DNA of 47,127 nucleotides from a virus (IMGVR_UViG_3300033145_001237:1-47127); one strand, 5' to 3'. Counted from the first letter of the stretch, positions 29,867-37,004 are shown. The notes: generated by a model not told the origin, from the letters alone. Program-made: numbers and translations.

Positions 29867-30433
29867 CTATAATTTATGAATTTCATATAGGATAAAAAAC
29901 ATACCTGTATATGACCTATGATTTTGTTTAATAGCAACATAACCATTATTAAATGCTTCGGTTTGAATGCACCTTTCTGCTCTTATAAAATCCTCATTTG
30001 TATAATGAACTTTTGTTCCTTTACGATAACAGAAAGTAACTGCGAACGCTCCTTCATTTTGTAAGCCTAATTTGAAATATTCTTTAATATCTTCCTGTGG
30101 TTTTATATCTTTGTTTCCGTCAAATGAACAACAATAATCAAGCCAGGTTGAATTAAATGTTTTATTTGTTTCCTTAATAAATTTACCCAATAACATATTG
30201 AAAACATTATGCCTCTTTTTTCTTTTTATTTCTGAATATGAAAATGGATTAGGTATATATATGTTCCTTTCTTTGATTCGGCGTAACTCTAAGGACTTAC
30301 TTGTCCGTGTGTCTGGCCCATCTAATACTAAAACATTACCCTTATACTTTTCAGCCAACCTGCCAAATAAAGTATTACAAAAAGTTTTGGTATTATCTTT
30401 CCTTTTCTTTTTTTGCTTATATACTTCCTTCAT
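29867..30433 (-). CDS. Putative Rossmann methyltransferase-like protein
   Basis: 188 residues. NVLVLDGPDTRTSKSLELRR, YIPNPFSYSEIK, WLDYCCSFDGN and EGAFAVTFCYRKG suggest a SAM-dependent-methyltransferase-like sheet where LDGPD is motif I-like and WLDYCC the motif IV strand. The glycine-rich loop is not canonical, so catalysis is uncertain. It starts inside the stop of the tiny gene upstream and lies just before the Ubl gene. Confidence 0.45.
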   Translation of the reverse strand: MKEVYKQKKKRKDNTKTFCNTLFGRLAEKYKGNVLVLDGPDTRTSKSLELRRIKERNIYIPNPFSYSEIKRKKRHNVFNMLLGKFIKETNKTFNSTWLDYCCSFDGNKDIKPQEDIKEYFKLGLQNEGAFAVTFCYRKGTKVHYTNEDFIRAERCIQTEAFNNGYVAIKQNHRSYTGMFFILYEIHKL

Positions 30434-30537
30434 TTATTTTTCCTCCATAAATTTAAGTCTTTTTTTGATATTATAAGATTGTTTAATCTCTTTATAAAGC
30501 TATCGTTTTTGTAAGGTGTGAACTTCAAGGAATTCAT
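30430..30537 (-). CDS. Small basic 35-residue protein
   Basis: MNSLKFTPYKNDSFIKRLNN LIISKKD then LNLWRKNK. Starts within the tail codons of the tagged gene upstream (AAGAGGATACA ribosome site) and ends on the ATG of the next gene, so it is a coupled link in the operon. No family. Confidence 0.5.
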   Translation of the reverse strand: MNSLKFTPYKNDSFIKRLNNLIISKKDLNLWRKNK

Positions 30538-30797
30538 TGTATCCTCTTTTTCCAATTCTCTATTTTTTTCCTTTTTATAACCTTTAAATCCCTTTCATCA
30601 ACGGTGCAATTATTTGAGGAATTAATATCTTTAACACATATATTTCTATTTCCCACAGAATCATACCCATCATCATCAAAAACATTTATTGCCGTTACAA
30701 CAAGTGTAATCCCTTTAAAGCAATACCTACATTTAGTATTTCCACATCCTCCATACGTTCCTACTACGATAACTTCATCGCCTACTTGGACTTTCAT
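30534..30797 (-). CDS. SH3-like small protein with CxxC and NWxxR tag
   Basis: 87 residues from the ATG at 30797. MKVQVGDEVIVVGTYGGCGN, then TKCRYCFKGITLVVTAINVF, a long loop and CTVDERDLKVIK, tail KIENWKKRIQ. Three Cys in GGCGNTKCRYC could bind zinc inside the barrel. Confidence 0.75.
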   Translation of the reverse strand: MKVQVGDEVIVVGTYGGCGNTKCRYCFKGITLVVTAINVFDDDGYDSVGNRNICVKDINSSNNCTVDERDLKVIKRKKIENWKKRIQ

Positions 30798-31024
30798 ATT
30801 ATTCTTTCCCTCCAATTTGTTATTTTAATATTAACATGAATAAAGGCATTTGTATTCTCTATGAAAGCAACACTCCAGGCATCAACAGGATGGGCATCTT
30901 TTATACTATAATAGTTAGGCCAACTTTTAGGTTTAATAATTTCAATTATATCCCCCCTTTTAAACCCACAAAACTTCTCGTTTAATACTTTTAAATGTGT
31001 TCCTACTTTATATTTTTTTGTCAT
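30794..31024 (-). CDS. SH3-like small protein with NWxxR tag
   Basis: 76 residues: MTKKYKVGTHLKVLNEKFCG, FKRGDIIEIIKPKSWPNYYS, DAWSVAFIENTNAFIHV, tail KITNWRERII. GDIIEI then a strand pair is the usual barrel. Tail codons supply GGAGGGAAAG to the next gene. Confidence 0.75.
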   Translation of the reverse strand: MTKKYKVGTHLKVLNEKFCGFKRGDIIEIIKPKSWPNYYSIKDAHPVDAWSVAFIENTNAFIHVNIKITNWRERII

Positions 31025-31272
31025 TTTATCCTTTCCCTCCAGTTTGTAATCTTAAGGTTAACCAATTCAAACAAATATAAATCTCCACCTAGTTCATCAT
31101 CTATACACGCCGTATTATCCTCTATATCGGGATTTGTTAAATTGGTATAACAAAAAATACTTCCGCCATCAACTATTCCCGTTATTAAATATATATTGTC
31201 CTTTATTAAGTCATACCTAGTTACTAATGCCTTAATTTTTACACCTACTTTTATATCTTTTTTAGTTATCAT
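31021..31272 (-). CDS. SH3-like small protein with NWxxR tag
   Basis: 83 residues from the ATG at 31272, which overlaps the primase stop; an ATG four codons earlier lies inside the primase gene. MITKKDIKVGVKIKALVTRY, IYLITGIVDGGSIFCYTNL, LGGDLYLFELVN, tail KITNWRERIK. Neither start has a strong ribosome site, so it probably depends on coupling. Confidence 0.72.
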   Translation of the reverse strand: MITKKDIKVGVKIKALVTRYDLIKDNIYLITGIVDGGSIFCYTNLTNPDIEDNTACIDDELGGDLYLFELVNLKITNWRERIK

Positions 31273-31828
31273 TTTCAAACCCATCTATTTTTAATATCTT
31301 GCTAAATCTACCTGATTTTAAATGTTTTCCAAAAGGAATTTTAACGAGATTCCCATATTTTCGTGTCTCCGATAATGTGGTTTGCTTGGGAAATACTTCG
31401 TGCTTATTTAAATCCGGTCTATTTATTCTTGCCTTCACTACTAATTGAGCAAATTCTGCCGACACTCTTGGGAAAAAGAATATCCATATGTGGTATCCTC
31501 TTCTACCGGAGTCTTCCAACATTCTGGGAAAATCTATAAAGCAATTATAAATAATAAGTGCCTCAGGATATATTTTCCATACCTCGTGTTCATCAGTATC
31601 AATATCCACACAAGCCCACTTAACTTTATTATCAGGAGTTAAAGCATAAGTTCCTAATGTTATTTCTCCTTTCAAATGCTTCTTTATTAAATCTATCGTT
31701 AAAGGATGCTTTTGAATAAAGTATGCCCCACTTGGTTGTTGAACCGAATACACATCCTTTCTGTTTATAAATAACTCAAATATTTGTTCGGCACTTAATT
31801 TTGAACCGACGTGACTCAGCCTTATCAT
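31262..31828 (-). CDS. Archaeo-eukaryotic primase (small AEP, TOTE/LigD-like)
   Basis: 188 residues. GEITLGTYALTPDNKVKWAC then VDIDTDEHEVW gives the first metal aspartates (75 and 77). SGRRGYHIWIFFFPRVSAEF has the conserved His (113). KHEVFPKQTTLSETRKYGNL and KIPFGKHLKSGRF form the rest of the family signature. This is the compact AEP of TOTE/LigD type. It lacks the C-terminal helicase partner in this frame. It would prime replication or repair. Embedded in the tagged-gene array. Confidence 0.85.
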   Translation of the reverse strand: MIRLSHVGSKLSAEQIFELFINRKDVYSVQQPSGAYFIQKHPLTIDLIKKHLKGEITLGTYALTPDNKVKWACVDIDTDEHEVWKIYPEALIIYNCFIDFPRMLEDSGRRGYHIWIFFFPRVSAEFAQLVVKARINRPDLNKHEVFPKQTTLSETRKYGNLVKIPFGKHLKSGRFSKILKIDGFENDN

Positions 31829-32049
31829 TTTATTCTCTCCTTCCAGTTTGTAATTTTTATAGGTTCAAAATAGTTAGGTATATAATCACCATTACTTTGC
31901 CCTTGTGCATCTCCTATCCATTTTACATATAAATACGTATCTCTTTTTTTAAAATCCTTTGTAACTATTGCTTTTGAACCTATATCTGCCGCCATATTCT
32001 TATTTTTAATTAATCTAACTTCATCTCCTTTTTTAAATAAATATCTCAT
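31825..32049 (-). CDS. SH3-like small protein with NWxxR tag
   Basis: 74 residues: MRYLFKKGDEVRLIKNKNMA, GSKAIVTKDFKKRDTYLYVK WIGDAQG as central strands, NYFEPI, tail KITNWKERIK. Translation is coupled to the primase gene that follows. Confidence 0.75.
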   Translation of the reverse strand: MRYLFKKGDEVRLIKNKNMAADIGSKAIVTKDFKKRDTYLYVKWIGDAQGQSNGDYIPNYFEPIKITNWKERIK

Positions 32050-32324
32050 TTTATTCTCTCCTTCCAGTTTTCAATTTTTAAACTATATAATTTACCATTC
32101 CGTAATAATGAGGCACAAAAGTATTTTTTATATTTATTATAATCAGAAATCCATAGTGGTTTCCCTTTATATTCTTTTCCTCCTCCTTGTTGCCCATCGT
32201 CCCTCAATATGTGTAATCTTGTTCCTTCTTTGGTAATAAAAATAATTTTACCTGTGTATGAGGAAAATAATAATGTTCCTTTTACTCTTATTCCTATGTT
32301 AGGTGTTTCTCTTATTAGTTCCAT
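32046..32324 (-). CDS. SH3-like small protein with NWxxR tag
   Basis: 92 residues: MELIRETPNIGIRVKGTLLF, YTGKIIFITKEGTRLHILRD DGQQGGGKEYKGKPLWISD, then KKYFCASLLRNG, tail KIENWKERIK. The RDDGQxGxGxxxxGKxxW segment recurs in 34261-34482, so these two are a subfamily. Confidence 0.77.
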   Translation of the reverse strand: MELIRETPNIGIRVKGTLLFSSYTGKIIFITKEGTRLHILRDDGQQGGGKEYKGKPLWISDYNKYKKYFCASLLRNGKLYSLKIENWKERIK

Positions 32325-32325
32325 T

Positions 32326-32910
32326 TTAAAACACCGGTAAAAATGATGCCTCTCTTTCGTGTTTAATTCCCTGTTGTGCTATAAAAGTAACTATCTTATT
32401 TAGGTCATCAAAGTATTCTTTACCTTTGTAATTAATAGTTGCCTTATTACAAATAGGACAACTCTTTACTTGAAAAGTTCCTTCTGATGTTCTAAAAGGT
32501 CTGCTTGTTATCCATATATGCTTGTGCAGTCCGAAGTTGTCATAGGCATCCTTTTCTTTTATAATTTGTTTCCACATTTTTTTTGCCTCCTTATTTAATT
32601 CTTGTGTTATTTTTAGGATAAAATAACCATAGTTTTTGTTATTTAATACCTCTTTTTCAAAATCAAATTCATCAATAATATCCTCTGTTAAATCTTCTCC
32701 TTCACTATCTATATATAAATCCTTTATCTGTATTCTCGGAATTTTATATAAAGTAAGGCATTCTCCACATATATGGGTATCATAGTCATTACTAAATTCA
32801 TCCGTCTTATAAGTCTTTGGGTATTCTTTAAAAACAATCCCATTCTTACAAGTTGGACATATTGTTTCTGCCTTTGGTTTCTTTGTTTCATCTAATTTAT
32901 ACCTTTTCAT
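32326..32910 (-). CDS. Zinc-finger protein, untagged
   Basis: 194 residues from the ATG at 32910. ETICPTCKNGIVFKEYP, then THICGECLTLYKI make a first zinc site; a second knuckle FQVKSCPICNKATINYKG lies near the end. Acidic helical middle. No NWxxR tail, although array genes flank it on both sides. Function unknown. Confidence 0.65.
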   Translation of the reverse strand: MKRYKLDETKKPKAETICPTCKNGIVFKEYPKTYKTDEFSNDYDTHICGECLTLYKIPRIQIKDLYIDSEGEDLTEDIIDEFDFEKEVLNNKNYGYFILKITQELNKEAKKMWKQIIKEKDAYDNFGLHKHIWITSRPFRTSEGTFQVKSCPICNKATINYKGKEYFDDLNKIVTFIAQQGIKHEREASFLPVF

Positions 32911-33122
32911 TTTATTCTTTGCCTCCAATTTGTTATTTTTCTTTCATACTTTTTGAACCGTTTAGCATACCAATAACGATTAGGATTTGTATGAATTTTA
33001 TCCCATTTAATTATAAAGTGTGTGTATGGGTCAATTTCTTTTATTGTTCCAACATCTCCTATATCTATTTTATCTGTAATCCCCCTAACATCAATAACTA
33101 TTACACTATCTCCTACTTTCAT
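32907..33122 (-). CDS. SH3-like small protein with NWxxR tag
   Basis: 71 residues from the ATG at 33122. MKVGDSVIVIDVRGITDKID, GDVGTIKEIDPYTHFIIKWD, WYAKRFKKYE, tail KITNWRQRIK. Good GTIkeI...IIkWD barrel core. Confidence 0.77.
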   Translation of the reverse strand: MKVGDSVIVIDVRGITDKIDIGDVGTIKEIDPYTHFIIKWDKIHTNPNRYWYAKRFKKYERKITNWRQRIK

Positions 33123-33592
33123 TTTATCCTCTCCTTCCAATTATCTATCCTTGATAACTTTAACTCATCCTTTGAATAATATTCAGTATAATTATCTACC
33201 CACGTAACTACATAAGGTCGGCGGCACTTGAAGTTCCTAATTTCTACTATGTTTCCTCGTTTTCTACTTTCTCTTTCGTCCCCTATTTTATCAACTATGT
33301 CTCCTACATTAAATTTCCTAAATTTATTTCTTAATAAAATAAAGGGATTTTTAATTTCAAATTCGAACCCTTGAATTTTATATAATTCACAATTTTCATC
33401 CCTCAGTACATCTTTCCTTACAATAACGGTTAACATAAATATAGTGAATATAATTCCTATCCAAAAAAACATAAATGCTAATGTAAATATACTAAGGGCA
33501 TTTAATCCACCCATAAAAAATAAGATTAAAAGCCATAAAAGACTTATTTCAGATATTGTTATTCCCCTTAAATATAATTTAACCGTTGTCAT
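33119..33592 (-). CDS. Membrane plus SH3-like protein with NWxxR tag
   Basis: 157 residues in three parts: two membrane spans (LLWLLILFFMGGLNALSIFT and FMFFWIGIIFTIFMLTVIV), a linker, an SH3-like barrel (KFNVGDIVDKIGDERESRKR, GNIVEIRNFK, YVVTWVDNYTEYYSKDEL) and the tail RIDNWKERIK. It shows the barrel-plus-tag unit placed at a membrane, so the tail is likely on the cytosolic side with the barrel. Confidence 0.78.
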   Translation of the reverse strand: MTTVKLYLRGITISEISLLWLLILFFMGGLNALSIFTLAFMFFWIGIIFTIFMLTVIVRKDVLRDENCELYKIQGFEFEIKNPFILLRNKFRKFNVGDIVDKIGDERESRKRGNIVEIRNFKCRRPYVVTWVDNYTEYYSKDELKLSRIDNWKERIK

Positions 33593-33798
33593 TTTATCCT
33601 CTCCCTCCAGTTGATTATTTTTGCAGGTAATAAATCTGTATCATCATAAAATAATTCTTTCTTATCACTATCCCATTTAACTAATACATCCCATCCATCA
33701 TTCATAATTCTTATTATTGTTCCTGTCCCACTATTTTGGTTAGCAAAAAACGATTTCTTATTAAGCCTAATCTTATCTCCTATTTCAAACTTACTCAT
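33589..33798 (-). CDS. SH3-like small protein with NWxxR tag (MIB/HERC2-like pattern)
   Basis: 69 residues from the ATG at 33798. MSKFEIGDKIRLNKKSFFAN, GTGTIIRIMNDGWDVLVKWD, LFYDDTDLLPA, tail KIINWRERIK. Same GT-x-VKWD-x-Y-x-DL layout as 24300 and 34479. Confidence 0.78.
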   Translation of the reverse strand: MSKFEIGDKIRLNKKSFFANQNSGTGTIIRIMNDGWDVLVKWDSDKKELFYDDTDLLPAKIINWRERIK

Positions 33799-34028
33799 TT
33801 TATTCTCTCCTTCCAATCAGTTATCTTACCCGAAACAAGTTTTACTTCCTTATCTTTAACTATTATATTAGTTATTGCCCGAATACTACACCAATCTCGT
33901 TCCTGCCTTTCACGATTAGCAGGTTTAAATTCAATTCTATCTCCTATAATTTTTGTTATTACGGCATTATCTAAAAATTCATATCCGTCATTTTGCTTTA
34001 TAAATTTATCTCCTACTCTGAATTTCAT
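33795..34028 (-). CDS. SH3-like small protein with NWxxR tag
   Basis: 77 residues: MKFRVGDKFIKQNDGYEFLD, NAVITKIIGDRIEFKPANRE, helix CSIRAITNIIVKDKEVKLV, tail KITDWKERIK. The N-terminus (DGYEFLDNAVITKI) is like 19650-19904 (DYGYIESAVIINI), another pair across the array. Confidence 0.77.
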   Translation of the reverse strand: MKFRVGDKFIKQNDGYEFLDNAVITKIIGDRIEFKPANRERQERDWCSIRAITNIIVKDKEVKLVSGKITDWKERIK

Positions 34029-34264
34029 TTTATCACCTTAAATGTTTTTAATATTTGTGTTCTTAATTCATCAGGCAGTTTCTTTCGGATTTGTAATGGA
34101 ACTACCGAAAGAAACGAACCTAATATATTTGTTGCTTGGGTGGGATTTAGTCGCATTTGTTTTTCAAGGTCGGGATATGCTTTTTGAATTTCTATAATAA
34201 TAAAATGAGGCATTTTTATAATAGCAAAATCTCTTTCCTGATGTGTCATACCGCTTGGTTTCAT
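34025..34264 (-). CDS. Untagged helical protein inside the array
   Basis: 79 residues: MKPSGMTHQERDFAIIKMPH, FIIIEIQKAYPDLEKQMRLN, SFLSVVPLQIRKKLPDELRT, ending LKTFKVIK. No NWxxR tail and no barrel. Helical; function unknown. Coupled to genes on both sides. Confidence 0.6.
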   Translation of the reverse strand: MKPSGMTHQERDFAIIKMPHFIIIEIQKAYPDLEKQMRLNPTQATNILGSFLSVVPLQIRKKLPDELRTQILKTFKVIK

Positions 34265-34482
34265 TTTATTCTCTCCTTCCAGTTTTCTATCCTATCTAAT
34301 ATAGCATCCTCTGAAAAGGTATGCCAAGTGTATTTCCCATTTACTTTTATTCCTGAGCCAGTTTGCCCATCATCTCTAATAATATCTATGAACGGCCTAT
34401 TTATTAATACTATTTCTCCTGAAAAATTTAATTTCCCATCATAATATTTTTTTATTCTGTCACCTACTTTGAATTTAGTCAT
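34261..34482 (-). CDS. SH3-like small protein with NWxxR tag
   Basis: 73 residues from the ATG at 34482. MTKFKVGDRIKKYYDGKLNF, SGEIVLINRPFIDIIRDDGQ TGSGIKVNGKYTW, SEDAILD, tail RIENWKERIK. Shares RDDGQ-x-G-x-G with 32046-32324. Confidence 0.78.
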   Translation of the reverse strand: MTKFKVGDRIKKYYDGKLNFSGEIVLINRPFIDIIRDDGQTGSGIKVNGKYTWHTFSEDAILDRIENWKERIK

Positions 34483-34679
34483 CTTATCCTCTCCCTCCAA
34501 TTTTCAATTTTAGCATATTTTAAATCCTTATCCTCATAATAGTTATGTGATTCGTCATCCCAATTAACTTTATAACAATCCCCATCATCTTTAACTACGG
34601 TTCCCCGAACATTACTTTGGTAAGCATATTGAGAATCCTTTCTTAATTTAACTCTGTTCCCAACTTTAAATTTACTCAT
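34479..34679 (-). CDS. SH3-like small protein with NWxxR tag (MIB/HERC2-like pattern)
   Basis: 66 residues from the ATG at 34679. MSKFKVGNRVKLRKDSQYAY, GTVVKDDGDCYKVNWDDESH NYYEDKDLKYA, tail KIENWRERIR. Nearest relative is 24300-24500 (NYYHEQDLEFV). Subfamily members are thus on both sides of the Ubl module. Confidence 0.8.
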   Translation of the reverse strand: MSKFKVGNRVKLRKDSQYAYQSNVRGTVVKDDGDCYKVNWDDESHNYYEDKDLKYAKIENWRERIR

Positions 34680-34954
34680 TTGAACCGTTTCCTCCAATTT
34701 GTTATTTTAGCCTCTCTTAATTCATCATTACAAAACCATTCAAACGGTTCGTTTCTATCAGGCATTTGAACCGTATAAATAAATTTATGCCCTTTTTCTG
34801 ATATATCAAAATCTTCCTGTAATACCTTAACTATTGTTCCTATTTTTTTATTTTCAATATAAGGGTCCATACTGGTATCATACTCACATTCTCCTGTGAG
34901 ATAATTTAGGCACTTTACTACTATTATTTTATCTCCTACTTTAAATTTACTCAT
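34676..34954 (-). CDS. SH3-like small protein with NWxxR tag
   Basis: 92 residues: MSKFKVGDKIIVVKCLNYLT, IGTIVKVLQEDFDISEKGHK, FIYTVQMPDRNEPFEWFCND ELREA, tail KITNWRKRFK. GTIVKV core and a longer final loop than most. Confidence 0.77.
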   Translation of the reverse strand: MSKFKVGDKIIVVKCLNYLTGECEYDTSMDPYIENKKIGTIVKVLQEDFDISEKGHKFIYTVQMPDRNEPFEWFCNDELREAKITNWRKRFK

Positions 34955-35226
34955 TTTATACGCTCCTTCCAGTTAGTTATTTTATATGATACAAAGCCTA
35001 TTTTTTTTGCCGACAGTTCGTTTAAACAAGTCATTCCACATTGTTTAATACCTTCATTTCCAACAACCTTTTGTTTATGAATAGCTATTGCGTCCTCTTT
35101 GCTATTTTTAAAAAATCCCCAATAAGACGCCATACTTGGATATTGAGATTTTTCTATAAAAGATACAACGGCAAATCGTGAACTTCCTATATATGTTATA
35201 ATGTCTCCTAATTTTATATCACCCAT
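34951..35226 (-). CDS. SH3-like small protein with NWxxR tag, first of its block
   Basis: 91 residues: MGDIKLGDIITYIGSSRFAV, VSFIEKSQYPSMASYWGFFK, helix NSKEDAIAIHKQKVVGNEG, TCLNELSAKKIGFVSY, tail KITNWKERIK. First tagged gene in the transcript direction. The 47 bases upstream hold no promoter, so it is probably read from the operon starting near 36.4 kb. Confidence 0.75.
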   Translation of the reverse strand: MGDIKLGDIITYIGSSRFAVVSFIEKSQYPSMASYWGFFKNSKEDAIAIHKQKVVGNEGIKQCGMTCLNELSAKKIGFVSYKITNWKERIK

Positions 35227-35273
35227 ATCTAATCACCTCTTCAATTTCCTTTATCATTTTTTTACCCCCATAT

Positions 35274-35465
35274 TTAATACATACATTCTTCGGGAATGTA
35301 AAAATCAAATCCGCATTTTATACAATCCCCATCTTCATCTTGTTCTGTGCATCCGCAATTAGGACATATTGTTAGTTTATCCCACTCTCTTATTCTTTCA
35401 TCTTTGTTTTTTATCATCATTACACCTAAAGCTCGTGGGCATATTATATACGTTCCGTCTTTCAT
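35274..35465 (-). CDS. Small zinc-ribbon protein
   Basis: 63 residues from the ATG at 35465 (GAGGTGAAAAAA upstream). MKDGTYIICPRALGVMMIKN, then ICPNCGCTEQDEDGDCIKCG, ending IPEECMY. A CxxC pair for one zinc. Function unknown. Confidence 0.65.
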   Translation of the reverse strand: MKDGTYIICPRALGVMMIKNKDERIREWDKLTICPNCGCTEQDEDGDCIKCGFDFYIPEECMY

Positions 35466-35470
35466 TTTTT

Positions 35471-35686
35471 TCACCTCATAAAAAACACATACCATATAGA
35501 AAACTTAAATTTATCCCAATTATATAGGACCCAATTTTTAATCCTAAACTTTCTTGCTTTCCAGGTCTTATCTGTAAATGCCTTTTTATAACATTTATCG
35601 TGGGTTAGTAATCCACTACCTAAGATACCATAATAATCTTTTGCCCCTATTTTCTTTCCGCAATATGCACACACATCTCCTTTCAT
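35471..35686 (-). CDS. Small zinc-binding protein
   Basis: 71 residues: MKGDVCAYCGKKIGAKDYYG, LLTHDKCYKKAFT, then a basic aromatic end NWVLYNWDKFKFSIWYVFFM. CxxC plus HDKC could ligate zinc. Overlaps none of its neighbours; ATG has GGAGGTATAAAAAA upstream. Confidence 0.6.
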   Translation of the reverse strand: MKGDVCAYCGKKIGAKDYYGILGSGLLTHDKCYKKAFTDKTWKARKFRIKNWVLYNWDKFKFSIWYVFFMR

Positions 35687-35704
35687 TTTTTTATACCTCC
35701 ATAT

Positions 35705-36154
35705 TTAATTTCCTAATACTATTGTTTGAACCTGTGTTGAACTGCCGTCAGTCAGTCCTTGCCTTTTAACTATATTCATTATAGTCCCCATCTTGACTTT
35801 TTTAAGAACCTCAGCTAAATCTATAAATATGTCAGAAGGTATTTCTCTCTTAATAAACAAATCCTTTAAGTATAAGAATTTCTGTTTATCTGTTTTTAAC
35901 TTTCTGGGATAAGTCTTGTATTGGATTTTACGGTTACATCTAACTCTTGTGGGATTTATCTTTCCAACACTCATAGGATTTGGTCTGCCTTTTAAGCCAT
36001 CGGCAATAAGAATTCTGCTTATTTCTCTCCTAATATCGTGCCTCTCTTTTATATCATCAGGACTTTCTTTCAATCCTAAATTGGCTAAGGCTCTTTCTTT
36101 AATTCGTTGTTTATATTCGTAGGTAGTTTCTATATCCCCTCTATTGAATTTCAT
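35705..36154 (-). CDS. Unknown basic protein
   Basis: 149 residues: MKFNRGDIETTYEYKQRIKE, helices with SRILIADGLKGRPNPMSVG, then RVRCNRKIQYKTYPRKLKTD and a hydrophobic end SSTQVQTIVLGN. Possibly a nucleic-acid-binding or helical adaptor protein; no family recognised. Confidence 0.6.
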   Translation of the reverse strand: MKFNRGDIETTYEYKQRIKERALANLGLKESPDDIKERHDIRREISRILIADGLKGRPNPMSVGKINPTRVRCNRKIQYKTYPRKLKTDKQKFLYLKDLFIKREIPSDIFIDLAEVLKKVKMGTIMNIVKRQGLTDGSSTQVQTIVLGN

Positions 36155-36155
36155 A

Positions 36156-36353
36156 TTATCTACTCTCCCTTATATAGTCTTTCCTTAATTCTTTCTCTAA
36201 CTCACTTTCTTTCCCTTTGAATGGGTTCTCTAAAAGAACATTCCCATATCTGTCTATAAAGTATGCAAGTTCCTTTGGCTTTGGAACATATGCACCTTCT
36301 TTTCTTGTTTTGGGATTATACCATATTACAATCCCATCTTTTACGGCATACAT
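36156..36353 (-). CDS. Unknown 65-residue protein
   Basis: MYAVKDGIVIWYNPKTRKEG, YVPKPKELAYFIDRYGNVLL, ending RKDYIRESR. Small alpha/beta. First gene after the promoter and hairpin leader at 36390-36498. ATG preceded by GGAGGAATAAAAA. Confidence 0.6.
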   Translation of the reverse strand: MYAVKDGIVIWYNPKTRKEGAYVPKPKELAYFIDRYGNVLLENPFKGKESELEKELRKDYIRESR

Positions 36354-36389
36354 TTTTTATTCCTCCATTTTTAATTTATTTATTATATT

Positions 36390-36414
36390 GGGGAGAGTGG
36401 TTAAGTCTCTCCCC
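36390..36414 (-). promoter_or_regulatory. Perfect 8-bp hairpin in operon leader
   Basis: GGGGAGAG (36390-36397) pairs exactly with CTCTCCCC (36407-36414) over a nine-base loop, between the promoter at 36484 and the first ATG at 36353. No T-run follows on the minus strand, so it is more likely an RNA-stability or binding site than a terminator. Confidence 0.45.
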
Positions 36415-36483
36415 ATAGTTGGTTCGCTCTTTTTCCTGTTTAATAAAATTTTCACTTTATATATATAAAAAATAGTAATTACA

Positions 36484-36498
36484 TATATAAATGTTTTG
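36484..36498 (-). promoter_or_regulatory. Archaeal promoter of the zinc/SH3 operon
   Basis: Minus strand CCAAAACATTTATATATGTA, BRE then TATA, expected start near 36462. A second TATA-like box lies at 36456-36470. This could drive the long transcript through the tagged-gene array. Confidence 0.55.
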
Positions 36499-36551
36499 GT
36501 TTTTTGAACCCGTTGTATGTGTTATTACTATTAAGTAGTAAATTTATTTAG

Positions 36552-36573
36552 GTGTAAAAAAAAAAGAAAAAAA
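36552..36573 (-). terminator. Oligo-T terminator
   Basis: Minus-strand T-run (TTTTTTTCTTTTTTTTTT) immediately after the stop of the membrane-protein gene; archaeal termination signals are T-runs of this kind. Confidence 0.55.
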
Positions 36574-36933
36574 TTAGTCATATATATCTCCGTACCCCAA
36601 AAGCCAAGGACCGTTAAATAGTTGTAATAATAATCCTATAAATAGGGCAAGAAATAAATTTTCATACCAATATAGTTCAGGATGCTGTGTTTTCCAAGTC
36701 CTTTTCTCATAAGTTTCTACGGCATCATTTTTAGCAATTATTGCCTCTGTAAAATCTGTAAAGGTTTGTTCTGTTTTGTATCCCTCAACTAATGCCCTTT
36801 TGTTTATTGTTTTAACATAATGCCTTTCCCTACTAATTTCATAAGGAGTAAAAACTAAGGCATAAATTATTGGTATTAGGAATAATATTATCTGAACGGA
36901 TGCCCATAAAAACCTGTATTGTTTTTTATTCAT
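36574..36933 (-). CDS. Membrane protein, two spans
   Basis: 119 residues from the ATG at 36933 (GGAGGTGAAACAA upstream; a GTG three codons earlier overlaps that site). Span one FLWASVQIILFLIPIIYALV, a 55-residue charged loop or domain, span two LFLALFIGLLLQLFNGPWLL. Function unknown. Confidence 0.65.
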   Translation of the reverse strand: MNKKQYRFLWASVQIILFLIPIIYALVFTPYEISRERHYVKTINKRALVEGYKTEQTFTDFTEAIIAKNDAVETYEKRTWKTQHPELYWYENLFLALFIGLLLQLFNGPWLLGYGDIYD

Positions 36934-36984
36934 TTGTTTCACCTCCGTGAAGTTCTATCGTTGAACCGTTGATGCTCTGGCCGA

Positions 36985-36998
36985 ATAAAAAAAAAAGA
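36985..36998 (-). terminator. Oligo-T terminator
   Basis: Minus-strand TTCTTTTTTTTTT run directly behind the stop of the -DLF gene at 37005. Confidence 0.5.
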
Positions 36999-37004
36999 AC
37001 TTGT

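Noticed and set aside
19650-35226. Explaining the common tail purely as a repeated ribosome site
   Set aside because: Tail codons vary synonymously, the frame never changes, conserved residues lie outside the ribosome site, and two copies keep the peptide where that site is absent or not needed.
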